From Phenylobacterium sp. J426 (GTDB lineage: Bacteria > Pseudomonadota > Alphaproteobacteria > Caulobacterales > Caulobacteraceae), in contig NZ_JAJOMY010000001.1 in the NCBI RefSeq assembly GCF_024699945.1, forward strand, positions 3,355,001 through 3,419,000: a stretch of DNA of 64,000 nucleotides, given 5' to 3'. Positions 37,751 to 46,597 of the stretch are shown here, one piece after another. Within the stretch, counting starts at the first letter, position 1, and each line of letters opens with the position of its first letter. The notes under the pieces were generated by a model. It ran no database searches and had not been told where the DNA came from. It saw only the letters and a list, made by a program, of their open reading frames with translations. A program made the position numbers and the translations under genes.

Positions 37751-38137
37751 TATCTTCGAATGCCCTAAATTTCTGATTAGACGATACATTCTCGCTCACG
37801 CGGATTTGAATACCGTCTGAGATACCGTCAGAATCTTTGGCTGGCGGATTGATGATGCGGAGGCACATCAGCAATGGGCGAGAGCAAGAACGGCTCCACG
37901 AACCGGAGAATAGCAGAGTCCCCTCCCCGCAGCACGCCTTCGCTGAGAAGGGAACTGGGCAGCCTTGTTTTACGGGTATGCAGGGACCGCCCCTCCCGAA
38001 GCTTCGGGCGCGATGGAAGCAGACGCCACCGTCCTCACGCCGGCGCTGAGCGCGCCTCAGGTACTTCACCGGGCGTTGTCATGAGCTACCCGGGAACCGC
38101 GGCGGCCTCGTACAGTTCAGCTGCAAGGAGGATCGCC
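37751..38137. other. Gene-free junction next to the attachment site
   Basis: No gene is convincing here. Two copies of ATACCGTC (37810-37817, 37822-37829) lie 12 bp apart, and a perfect 14-bp palindrome CCCGAAGCTTCGGG is at 37995-38008. An AT-richer stretch runs through about 37760-37830. I see no integrase gene, although one would be expected near an attachment site. Confidence 0.4.
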
Positions 38138-38236
38138 ATGTTCAAATCACCCTTGATGGGGTGGATGGCCCCCCTCAGACCGACGCCGAAGCGTCATGGT
38201 GGTCGTCATCTTGCCATTGCGCGGAGGAGACCATCC

Positions 38237-39253
38237 ATGGGTGAGATTACCACAGTGGCCGTCGACTTGGCCAAGCGCGTGTTCCAGGTTCACGGCGTCG
38301 ACGCGGCCGGCAACGTGGTGCTGCGGCGCCAGCTCCGTCGGTCAGAGGTGTTGCCCTTCTTCGAGAAGCTGAGCCCGGTCATCGTGGGCATGGAGACGTG
38401 CTCCGGCGCTCACTATTGGGGCCGGCTTCTCGCAGGCATGGGCCACGAGGTTCGGCTTGTGCCGCCGATCTACGTGAAGCCTTTCGTCCAGCGCCAGAAG
38501 AACGATGCGGCGGACGCTGCGGCGATCTACGAAGCGATCAGCCGGCCGTCGATGCGGTTCGTGCCGGTGAAGACGACCGACCAGCAGGCTGCCCAGGCGG
38601 CGCTCCGCACCCGGGAACTCTTGGTCCGACAGCGCACCATGGCGGTCAACGCCTTGCGTGGGCACTTGGCGGAGTTCGGCATCACGGCCGGCGTCGGGCT
38701 GCACAACCTGCCGACGCTGCTGGAGCGATTAGACGCGACGACGGAGGCCCCGGACTACGCACGGGAGAGCCTGCAACTGCTGATCGACCAGATCGAGGAC
38801 TGCAGCGACCGCATCGGCAAGCTCGACGTCGTGATCGCGCGCCGCTGCCGCGCCGATCCAGACGCCCGACGCCTGATGACAATCCCGGGCATAGGACCGC
38901 TCACCGCGAGCGCTCTCCTGGCGACCGTGCCGGATCCGGCCCGCTTCAAATGTGGCCGACACTTCGCAGCCTGGCTGGGGCTCGTACCCCGACAGCACTC
39001 CACAGGCGGCCAGGCGCGGCTGGGCCGGATCAGCAAGATGGGCGACAGGACCCTGAGACGACTGCTGGTCTCGGGCGCCGTGGCGGTGCTGTTGGCCGCG
39101 CGCCGGCGACCCGGCTTTAGCGACAGCTGGCTTGGCCGCCTGCTCGCGCGGAAGCCGCTGTTGCTGGCAGCCGTAGCGCTCGCGAACAAGCATGCGCGGA
39201 TCGTCTGGGCATTGCTGGCGAAGGGCGGCGTCTATCGCGAAGCGGCGGCTTAG
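38237..39253 (+). CDS. IS110-family transposase
   Basis: 338 residues. The DEDD/RuvC-like domain is intact: VAVDLAKRVFQVHGVD, the GMETCSGAHYWG Glu motif, and QRQKNDAADAAAIYE. The C-terminal transposase_20 domain has IPGIGPLTASALLA and the PRQHSTGGQ motif with the catalytic Ser candidate. The pattern resembles the IS1111 group. The ATG at 38237 has GGAGGAG upstream; an in-frame ATG at 38138 with a perfect AAGGAGG site seven bases upstream would add 33 residues. Elements of this family use a non-coding guide RNA from their flanks. Element ends could not be fixed. Confidence 0.9.
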   Translation: MGEITTVAVDLAKRVFQVHGVDAAGNVVLRRQLRRSEVLPFFEKLSPVIVGMETCSGAHYWGRLLAGMGHEVRLVPPIYVKPFVQRQKNDAADAAAIYEAISRPSMRFVPVKTTDQQAAQAALRTRELLVRQRTMAVNALRGHLAEFGITAGVGLHNLPTLLERLDATTEAPDYARESLQLLIDQIEDCSDRIGKLDVVIARRCRADPDARRLMTIPGIGPLTASALLATVPDPARFKCGRHFAAWLGLVPRQHSTGGQARLGRISKMGDRTLRRLLVSGAVAVLLAARRRPGFSDSWLGRLLARKPLLLAAVALANKHARIVWALLAKGGVYREAAA

Positions 39254-39546
39254 GAGCTTGCCCGCTGCATCTCGCGGCGGGCGGTGTGTGCGTCGGCGAC
39301 GACGGAGGTGATGGCGACGGGTCGACACCTGGGCTCGGGCAAACCATGCGAGTCGTAGCGCCTCGAGCGCGTACCCTTGATCGGGACCCGAGCCCCGCGC
39401 ACTCCATCAGGGCCAGCAGCCGAAGATGACTGCACCGACAGGCCGGACACATGACCGCGCGCCGAGCCACCGCCACTCACCTTCGTTGATGTGTCTGATC
39501 GCTCCGGTGGAGGCCGGCAGCGAGGGGAGCCGGCTGGCTTCGAGCC
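39254..39546. other. Non-coding flank after IS110 transposase
   Basis: About 290 bp with no credible gene. It is GC-rich and probably belongs to the insertion element, since IS1111-type elements carry their non-coding RNA region downstream of the transposase. It leads into the folded segment at 39547-39596. Confidence 0.45.
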
Positions 39547-39596
39547 GTCAAGGACAAGCCGGCTTCGCCGGGCGCGCGTCCCGCGCGCTCCTTGAC
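39547..39596. ncRNA. Candidate structured RNA: three-way junction by IS110 element
   Basis: An 8-bp outer stem (GTCAAGGA at 39547-39554 with TCCTTGAC at 39589-39596) encloses two hairpins: CCGGC-TTC-GCCGG (39559-39571) and a 6-bp GCGCGC stem with loop GTCCC (39572-39588). This three-way fold lies 293 bp after the transposase stop. It could be part of the element's guide (bridge/seek) RNA or a DNA cruciform at its end. The strand of transcription is not known. Confidence 0.4.
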
Positions 39597-39645
39597 CGCT
39601 CTTCACCAGCCGTCTGTGGGGCTGCCATGCCCTCCAGGGAAGGGT

Positions 39646-39667
39646 AGCCCTCGCTGGCGCGAGGGCT
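39646..39667 (+). terminator. Hairpin before the DUF2243 gene
   Basis: AGCCCTCG at 39646-39653 pairs perfectly with CGAGGGCT at 39660-39667, loop CTGGCG, followed by CTT. A weak terminator of upstream transcription or a 5'-leader hairpin. Confidence 0.5.
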
Positions 39668-39668
39668 C

Positions 39669-40445
39669 TTGCGCGGAAATCGGTTGCCGGGGTGGGGCCA
39701 TCCACACAGGACCCGCTGGGGCGCTGTTCTCGGCTTTGCGCTGGGCGGCTTCTTCGACGGCATCGTGCTGCACCAGATCCTGCAGTGGCACCACCTCCTG
39801 AGCCTGGTGCCTGGCATGGCCGACATGCGCCTGCAGGTGCTGTGGGACGGCTACTTCCATGCCTTGATGTACGTCGTCGCGGCGGTCGGCTTGTTTGGCT
39901 TGTGGCGCGCCCACAAGAGCCGAGAGGAAGACGCCCGCTGTTCGGCTCAGTCCTCCTCGGTTTCGGCGTCTGGCACATCGTCGACAGCGTCCTCTCGCAC
40001 TGGGTGCTGGGCATCCACCGCATCAAGCTCGACATTCCCAACCCGCTCATGTGGGATCTTATCTGGTTCGCCGCTTTCGGCGCGCTGCCGCTCATCATCG
40101 GATTCCTGATGCTGCGGGGCTTCCGTCCGGGCGCACCGAGAATCTCGGGCCCGGCCGCCGCCGTGCTCCTGCTGGGGCTGATCATGGGCGGCCGGAGCCT
40201 GGTCGCTCAAGCCACCGCCGGACCAGCCGTTCACCACCGTCGTCTTCGCGCCCGGGACGAACCCGAACCAAGTCTGGTCCGCGCTCTCCGCGACGGACGC
40301 CCGGCTCGTCTGGACGGACCCGTCCATGGGTGTGGTGGTCGTCGATGCGCCGGCCGACCAGCGGTGGTCCTTCTACCGGCACGGCGCGTTGCTGGTGAGC
40401 GGCTCTGGCGTGCCGGCTGGCTGCTTCAACTGGAGCCGGGCCTGA
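39669..40445 (+). CDS. DUF2243 membrane protein (two compensating frameshifts here)
   Basis: About 258 residues when one base is added at about 39938 and one removed at about 40190. Hydrophobic segments GAVLGFALGGFFDGIVLHQILQWHHLL, YFHALMYVVAAVGLFGLW, FGSVLLGFGVWHIVDSVLSHW, WFAAFGALPLIIGFLML match the DUF2243 family with its conserved His-rich first helices. A C-terminal soluble part reads FTTVVFAPGTNPNQVW and VVVVDAPADQRWSFY. Its function is unknown, possibly metal or haem binding by the conserved His. The start is uncertain (TTG at 39669). Confidence 0.65.
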
Positions 40446-40464
40446 GAGACGCACCTAGGTGCAT

Positions 40465-40866
40465 CTAACGACGCCGCCGGCGAAGCACCGCCCGGACCCG
40501 CGCCAGCAACTCCCGGGGATTACACGGCTTGGACAGGTAATCGTCGGCGCCCCCTTCCAAGCCCCTGATGCAGTCTGAAGCACTGTTCATTTTGGAATGG
40601 ATAATGACGGCGGGCGCGTTCGGCCGTGTGCTGAGACATGAGCACAGCTCAATGCCGTCCTCCGCTTCCGGGAGCGCTAGTTCGATGATGACGAGATCAG
40701 CGCCTTGGCTCGCGAGGAGGAAGACTGCTTCGGTCGAGTTGGCCGCAGCCTCGACTTCAAAGCCGTGCTGCTCCAGAAGGCAAGCCAATCGCCGCCGCGC
40801 GGTCCCGTCCGGATCTACGACGAGCACCCGGGCGCTGCAGGGGCGTTGAGGCGCGGGGGCCAGCAT
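40465..40866 (-). CDS. Stand-alone receiver-domain protein with Glu at the phospho-acceptor site
   Basis: 133 residues: a CheY-like domain only. The acidic pair D18/D20 (VVDPDG) and the switch Lys (LSKP, K113) are conserved. The residue aligned with the phospho-acceptor Asp, in VIIELALPEAEDG, is Glu62. The chain stops at [14 protein letters not shown], where an OmpR-type DNA-binding domain would begin. Glu often mimics phosphorylation, so this may be constitutively active or a pseudo-receiver. No kinase gene lies nearby. Confidence 0.8.
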   Translation of the reverse strand: MLAPAPQRPCSARVLVVDPDGTARRRLACLLEQHGFEVEAAANSTEAVFLLASQGADLVIIELALPEAEDGIELCSCLSTRPNAPAVIIHSKMNSASDCIRGLEGGADDYLSKPCNPRELLARVRAVLRRRRR

Positions 40867-41254
40867 TTCAGAAGTGTCGCGGCCGCACGTTTCCGCATTG
40901 TTTCGGGAAGGCCGGCCCAGCGTACCTTTGGGCTGCGACGCCTTTCGCCCTGGGATCGACGCCGGGTCCCTGCCCGTACGTGTCACCCGCAGGCTTCGCC
41001 TCCCACCGCGACGAGACACGCACTCGATCCCAGGCTGTCCCGAGTTCGAATGCTCCGCCGTGGCGCACGGCCCAGTCCGTACAATGTGCAAGGATGGGCG
41101 TCCGGAGAGCTCGGTGGTTCCCGCTGGCGGGGCGAGCCCTTTCAGTTGTAGAACGGCTAACGCTTCGGGCGCCGGAAGGCGCTAGGAAGTCAAGTCGAGG
41201 CGCTCGTGCAGCGCCGGCGCGGTGCGAGCCACCGCCGGTTTGTGTGGAAGGCGG
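40867..41254. other. Gene-free gap between receiver and TetR genes
   Basis: About 390 bp between divergent genes, likely carrying both promoters. No gene, repeat or terminator could be supported. Confidence 0.4.
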
Positions 41255-41887
41255 ATGGCGCGGGCAAGGGGCGGGATCGACCATCAAAAGACCACCGCAC
41301 TCCTGAAGGCCGCAGAGGCCCTGATCTCCCGACGGGGGGTGGGCGTCTCTCTTGTCCAGATCGCTCGGTCGGCCGGAGTGTCCAAGCAGACCCTCTACAA
41401 TCGATTTGGGGGTCGAACCGGATTCTTCACCGCCCTGGCTGCGGACCAGGCGGCAAACTGTCCGCCGCCCGCGATTGGCCAGCCGGCTGGACGCACGCCG
41501 TCGGAGGCGCTGGAGAGATATGCGGTCGAAATGCAGGCCTACCTCAATCGACCGCTAACCCGCGAATTGCTCGCGCCGCGCACGATCGAGACAGAAGCCG
41601 CCGGCGCCGCTTGGCGGGAGGATGTGCTGGGACGTGCCCGGCGCGACCTCGAAGGCTGGTTCGTCCAGCAAGCCAACACCGGCCGGTTGCACGTCTCAGA
41701 TCCAGATGTGATGGCCGCGTTGCTGATCCAGCTGTGCGTGGCCGAGACGCTGGCGCCGATCGTGCCGTCCGGCGAACCGGCTTCGCCTTCGGCGGCGAAG
41801 CCTCTGGTGTCGCGCGTTGTCCAGGCTCTCTTCACTTTCGAGGGGCACCCCCGCGGAGCTGGCGAATCCCCATCTCCGCGCACGTAG
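41255..41887 (+). CDS. TetR/AcrR-family transcription regulator
   Basis: 210 residues. The N-terminal HTH reads ALLKAAEALISRRGVGVSLVQIARSAGVSKQTLYNRFGG, a standard TetR pattern. The C-terminal ligand domain is typical but unnamed. A GGAAGG site precedes the ATG at 41255; a GTG at 41222 would extend it by 11. It is convergent to the MFS efflux gene and may control it. Confidence 0.88.
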   Translation: MARARGGIDHQKTTALLKAAEALISRRGVGVSLVQIARSAGVSKQTLYNRFGGRTGFFTALAADQAANCPPPAIGQPAGRTPSEALERYAVEMQAYLNRPLTRELLAPRTIETEAAGAAWREDVLGRARRDLEGWFVQQANTGRLHVSDPDVMAALLIQLCVAETLAPIVPSGEPASPSAAKPLVSRVVQALFTFEGHPRGAGESPSPRT

Positions 41888-42117
41888 CGGTGCACCGCAG
41901 GCCCGCCCGGCGCCTTGGAAAAAGCCAACAGCTCCCGCGCCAGCCCGCGGAAACGTCGCCGGATTGGGCCAGCATGACGCTGCGCAACCGCCGCGGTGGA
42001 ATTCGAGCGCCGGTCGCAGGGCCATGAACACCTTGTCGAGGTGCGGCGGCGGCCGAAGATCAGCGGACGCGGGCCCTCCGAAGGCTGCCGACCTGGCGTT
42101 CACCCGGCTTGCTGGTC

Positions 42118-43693
42118 CTAGCGGTCGGAGACAAGACGACTTCGACCTGCCGAGCTGATCGCCCGCTGCAGTATGATCGTCGGAATGATTGCCGCGACGA
42201 ACGCGATGGCGGTGAGAAGGAAGCCGTCCCGGAACGCCGCTGCGGATGACTGAGCATAGACGGCTTGTCCCAGCAGCCATCCAGCCGCCGCCCCTTGCTC
42301 GGGACCGGACAGGCCAAGCTCCGCCATGATCCGGCTCGCCTGCCCCAGGTATTCTGCAGTCGCGGCGTTGTCGGGGGTCTGAGTCGCTGCGAAAGCCTCG
42401 CCATGAAGAATCGTTCGCCGCTCCAGGAGGACGGAAAGCAGGCCAGTGCCCAGCGCGCCCCCGAGTTGGCGCGTGAAGTTCATGGCCCCGGAGCCCTGGG
42501 CCAGCAGGTGCGGCGGCAGGACCTTCAGCGAAGCGGCGCTGAGGGAGGGAAAGACCGCGCCCATCCCGATCCGGCTGATCACCGTCCACCAGGCGAGCGT
42601 CCAGAACGCCGTACCGGCCGTCACGTGAGATGTCAGCCATGACGAGTAGGCGAACACGGCCAGCCCGAAACCGATCATGAGGCCCGGCGAAAGCTTGTCG
42701 CTGAGCGCGCCAGCCAACGGGAAGACTACGACGAGCGCGAAACCTGCGGGCATCAGCAGCAAGCCGGCCTGCGTCGGCGTATAGCCCTGGATCTGCTGCA
42801 CGAAGACCGGCAGAAGGTAGGTCGAGCCAAAGAGCCCGGCTCCGAGCACAAAGCTGACCACGGACGCCGCTGCGAAGGGCCCATTCCGGAAGAGACGCAA
42901 ATCCAACAGCGGCTCGCGCGCTGTCAGCTCGCGGCACAGGAACGCCGCTCCGGCGGCCAGCGAGAGGGCGAAGCATCCCAGCACCGGATTGGATTCCCAA
43001 CCCGCCCGCTGCCCCGAGGACAGGCCCTGCAGAAGCGCCAGCAGGAACACCGAAAGGATGACCATAGCTTGCCAGTCGAGCTTCGGCCTCGCAGCAAGGG
43101 GATCGCGGCCCGGCAAGAACAAGTGCGCCAAGGCCATTCCGCCGAGGCCGAACGGGATCCCAAGGTAGAACAGGAACCGCCAATTGAAGCTGTCCATGAG
43201 GAGGCCGCCGACCCAGGGGGCCAAGCGCGGGCGCAAGCACGACGCCGATCCCGAAGATGCCCATGGCAGCCCCGCGCCGCTCCGGAGGGAAGACCTGAAA
43301 CATCGTTACCATGGCGAGCGGCTGGACCACACCGGCGGCAAGGCCCTGCAGCACGCGGCTGACCACCAGCACATTCTGGTCCGGCGCGAGCCCTCCGAGG
43401 ATGGAGCCGAAGAGGAAGAGGCCCAGCGCTCCGACCATGGTCGCCCGCTGCCCAGCGGCGCGTTCGCACCAGGCGGTCATCAGCATGGTCACGGTCATGG
43501 CGGCGAGAAAGCCGGTGGACAGCCACTGAACCTCCGTCGCGCTCATCCCGAACTCGCCCATGATGGCCGGCACGGCGACGTTGACGATGGTCGACGACAA
43601 TACAACGGCCACGGCCGAGACCATCGCCGTCACCGTCGCCAGCCAGCGATAGCCAGCTCCGTAGCGTTCGAAGAGCTCGCTAGTCGACCGCAT
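42118..43693 (-). CDS. DHA2/EmrB-type MFS drug efflux transporter (frameshifted here)
   Basis: 524 residues after removing one G from the run at 43216-43220. Typical 14-helix DHA2 layout with motif A-like GALSDKLSPGLM, motif C-like GIGVVLAPALGPWVGGLL (recovered across the break) and STIVNVAVPAIM. Works with the adjacent membrane-fusion protein to expel drugs across both membranes. The start overlaps the HlyD stop by 14 bp. Confidence 0.85.
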
Positions 43694-44804
43694 CGATGTT
43701 GACCTCAACCATCATGCCGGGCCGCAGGAACCCATTCGACTCTTCCAGAACAAGTCGCACCGGCAGGCGCTGGGTGACTTTCGTGAAGTTGCCGCTGGGG
43801 TTCGGATTGGGCAGCAGAGCGAACTGACTGGTGGCGGCGCCGCCGATCCGCTGCACCCGAGCTTTGAATTTGCGGCCAGGGTAGGCGTCGACCTTTACCG
43901 TCGCCTGGGCGCCCACCGCGAGTTTTCGGAACTCCGTTTCCTTGACGTTCGCGTCGACCCAGACGTTCCTGGGGTTGTGGTACATCAGGATCCGGGCGCC
44001 CGGCGTGACGAACTCGCCCGCATCGACGAACGTCTGGTCTATCACGCCGTCGAATGCCGCCACGATCTCCCGCCGCGAGAGGTCCAGCGAATGCTGCGCT
44101 CTCTTCGCGAGGAGACCGGCGCGTTGCGCGTCGAGAGCTGCGATCTGTTCATTCAGGACGTCAGCGTCATCCCGCCCGGAGGCCGTGACGTAGACATCCC
44201 CCCGCGCCGCGTCGACTGCGGCTTTTGCTCGGTCGACGGCCTTTTCGGCCGCCGTCAGGCGCGCCTGGTCTTCCTCGAGCCGGCTCCTGGCGAGCAGTCC
44301 CTTGCTGTACAACGTCTGTGTGCGGCTGAAGGCGCTGCGGGCCAGCTTGAGGTCCGCCTGCGCAGCTGCGAGCCCGGCTTCGGCCTGCAGCACTCCGGCA
44401 TTGGAGACCTCGACGGCGCGTCCGACGCGCGAGTTGATCGCCGCCTGCTGGGCGCGCAGCTGTGCCGTCTGAGCCTCGAGTGCGGCGATGTTGGCCTCGA
44501 TCTCCTGCAGGGCGAACTCGGCGTCGCGGGGTTCGAGCCGCACCAATACCTGCCCGGCGCGCACCGCGTCCCCCGGGCGGACCTTCAATTCCACCACACG
44601 ACCGGCCGCTTCGCTCGCCAGCGCCACGACGTCGGATGCGATCCGCGCGTCGTTGGCGTAGACGTGCTGCCCCCGCGCATGGATAAAGCCGCCGGCGCAA
44701 ACGACGGCGGCAGCGGCGAGGACGCTGGCCAGGGCGATCTTGCGCCTTGCTGCACGGGGCCTCGCCTTGGCGGCGCCGACATCTGTTTGGCTTTCTCCGG
44801 ACAT
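43680..44804 (-). CDS. HlyD/EmrA-family membrane-fusion protein
   Basis: 374 residues: one N-terminal transmembrane helix (KIALASVLAAAAVVCAGGFIH), the lipoyl-like halves (GRVVELKVRPGDAVRAGQVLVRLEPRD and REIVAAFDGVIDQTFVDAGEFVTPG), and a long alpha-hairpin between. It bridges the EmrB-type transporter to an outer-membrane channel. Lies between marR and the MFS gene in one operon; the marR stop is only 6 bp upstream. Confidence 0.9.
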   Translation of the reverse strand: MSGESQTDVGAAKARPRAARRKIALASVLAAAAVVCAGGFIHARGQHVYANDARIASDVVALASEAAGRVVELKVRPGDAVRAGQVLVRLEPRDAEFALQEIEANIAALEAQTAQLRAQQAAINSRVGRAVEVSNAGVLQAEAGLAAAQADLKLARSAFSRTQTLYSKGLLARSRLEEDQARLTAAEKAVDRAKAAVDAARGDVYVTASGRDDADVLNEQIAALDAQRAGLLAKRAQHSLDLSRREIVAAFDGVIDQTFVDAGEFVTPGARILMYHNPRNVWVDANVKETEFRKLAVGAQATVKVDAYPGRKFKARVQRIGGAATSQFALLPNPNPSGNFTKVTQRLPVRLVLEESNGFLRPGMMVEVNIDAVD

Positions 44805-44810
44805 CTCAAC

Positions 44811-45252
44811 CTACTCCAGACGCTCACTGATGCGGCGAAGGACAGATACGGTCGTGCCGAGATCGTCCTTCGGGATCCCGTGCAGAATTTCCTCCCGCAG
44901 CGCGTCGGCGACCTCCGTGATGTGGTCCAACACGGGCTGGGCCCCTGGTGCGAGCTGTACGAGCTTGGCGCGTCGATCTCCGGCGACCGCCTCACGGAAG
45001 ATCAGCCCGTCGCGTTGCAGGGCGTCGAGCTGACGCACCAGCGTGGACGCCTCGATCCCCACGCGCTCCGCGAGCCTCGCGCTGGAGGAGGCCGCCGTCT
45101 GCCTTCGACAGGACAAGCAGCAGCTGCCAGCGACTTTGCGTCAGCCCGGTTCTTCGGAGACGCTCGTCCAGGCGGGCGCGCCAGCGCCGGTGGATGAAGG
45201 CCAGTCGACGGGACAACTCGGAGTGAGGGTCAGTCAGATGCACTCGCTGCAT
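44811..45252 (-). CDS. MarR-family repressor of the EmrAB-type operon (frameshifted here)
   Basis: 146 residues after removing one base of the CC at 45075-45076. A winged HTH reads TQSRWQLLLVLSKADGGLLQRELAERVGIEASTLVRQLDALQRDGLI, and the DRRAKLVQLAPGAQ wing follows. It is the first gene of marR-emrA-emrB and a palindromic operator sits just upstream, so autoregulation is likely. Confidence 0.85.
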
Positions 45253-45258
45253 GGCCAG

Positions 45259-45276
45259 TAGTTGGCATGCTAACTA
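45259..45276. promoter_or_regulatory. Palindromic operator for the MarR repressor
   Basis: TAGTTGGCATGCTAACTA is an 18-bp palindrome with only one mismatched pair, starting 7 bp upstream of the marR start. Size, symmetry and place fit a MarR dimer box covering the promoter. Inference from position. Confidence 0.7.
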
Positions 45277-45440
45277 TCGCGCCGCAACCGGGTGCGGCAA
45301 TCCGGCGCCCAATCGTCGCCGCTGAAGCCGGCGCTTGCTGACAGGCGCATCCCACGCGGCGCGCGCCCGCCCCTGCTGTAGCCCCTTGAGACCTGAACCC
45401 GGGAATGGCGACAAGGCGCGCCGCGTCGATGTCGCTCCGG

Positions 45441-45812
45441 CTAAGCCAGCCGGCCGTCGTCGGCAAGCCAGCGAATGGCTTCTGCCAAGTCGTTGTAGAT
45501 CACCCGAAAATTGCCCTCCCCAAATGCCAGCCGGGCGATGTAGGCCAATCGCGTATTCGGAACCAGGAGCGCTGCGCGGACGCCGCGTCTCCGGAGCTCT
45601 TCACTGTTCGGCTGCTGCGCGAGGGTCAAATCGACGTCCGGAGGTTCCATCTCGAGGGCGTCATACAGCACCCGTGATCGGCCGCTTTCCGACAGGAGAA
45701 GCATGACTTGTGACTGGAGTTCGGTCACATCCTCGGCGGTCAACGCCCCTCGGATTCTTGCAACAATGATCTCGCCGCTGAGCTCGACCCAAATCCGCTG
45801 ACTCTTCGGCAT
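45441..45812 (-). CDS. SpoIIAA/STAS-like protein
   Basis: 123 residues: IWVELSGEIIVARIRGALTAEDV, RVLYDALEMEPPDVDLTLAQQ, VRAALLVPNTRLAYIARL. This resembles the SpoIIAA-like (STAS fold) family, whose members often bind lipids or act as signalling partners. A GAGAG ribosome site lies upstream of the ATG. The family call is tentative. Confidence 0.6.
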   Translation of the reverse strand: MPKSQRIWVELSGEIIVARIRGALTAEDVTELQSQVMLLLSESGRSRVLYDALEMEPPDVDLTLAQQPNSEELRRRGVRAALLVPNTRLAYIARLAFGEGNFRVIYNDLAEAIRWLADDGRLA

Positions 45813-46597
45813 TTCTCTCACCCACGGTGCACCGTCACATCCGCCGCGGCTTGCGCGCGGATGCAGGCTGCTCTGCCCTGTAGCCCTCCGCCCCAGTTGC
45901 AACAACGTCTCAGCATCGAAGCCCCCTCCCATCGCAGCCTCGTCGACATTGTCGGCGGCCCGCGCGTGCAGGGGCGTCGTGGGGTTGAACCCGAAGGCGC
46001 CGGGTCATCGGCTGGGCGACGGCGAGGGCAACGCAGGGCGTCGCCAGAACTCCAAGTCGGCTCGGAGGAATAAACGATTGCCGAAGAGCCGCCGAGCGCA
46101 GCCGGACCGAGCTGTGAACCCGCCCAATTCCCGCGCACGACGCCACGTAGACGCTCTAGATTCCTTGGTGCGATTCCAATCCTGATCGAACCCGTCTGCG
46201 CCGCCTTTTCGATCTTGCCAACCAGGTCGGGAGACGACAGCGCCAATATTCTCAGCACGGCTAGCAGCTTGCCGGCCTCGCCGGGCGCAGGGCTGGTTCG
46301 CTCTCGCGTCAGGTCGCTCGCGAGCGGCGCAAGCTTTCGGGCAACGTCAAAAGATGGGTTGCGCAAGTTGCAGCTCGCCCTGCCGCCCTATCTGGCGCTG
46401 GTGCTGCGAAACTTCGTCACGGCTAGGGGGTTCGTTCGGCGACTGGCTGCTCATTGCTCGACCGGGCTTGCGACAACGGAAGTTGGGCTATGCCGGCTTC
46501 CGAGGACGCGCGGCGTCGGCGCTGACGCTGCGGATTTCACGAATCCAAGGCGCTCGCTTGGGCTTGGCCCGGTCCAACCGTCCCCCCAGCTGCTTTA
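45813..46597. other. Long gene-free or degraded stretch
   Basis: About 785 bp with short open frames on both strands but none with a recognisable fold, ribosome site or family. The end nearest 46598 reads RCGFHESKAL and VPPAALMLYH just after a stop at 46523, which hints at a decayed HTH for the TetR-like gene that follows. Confidence 0.4.

Noticed and set aside
39669..40445. Programmed frameshifting in the DUF2243 gene
   Set aside because: Two opposite one-base changes, no slippery heptamer, and the same kind of error elsewhere in the window; sequence error is simpler.
45818..46366. Minus-strand frame of 182 codons in the gap before the tandem TetR gene
   Set aside because: No family pattern, no ribosome site, and its C-terminal part is low-complexity. 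Could not be supported as a gene.
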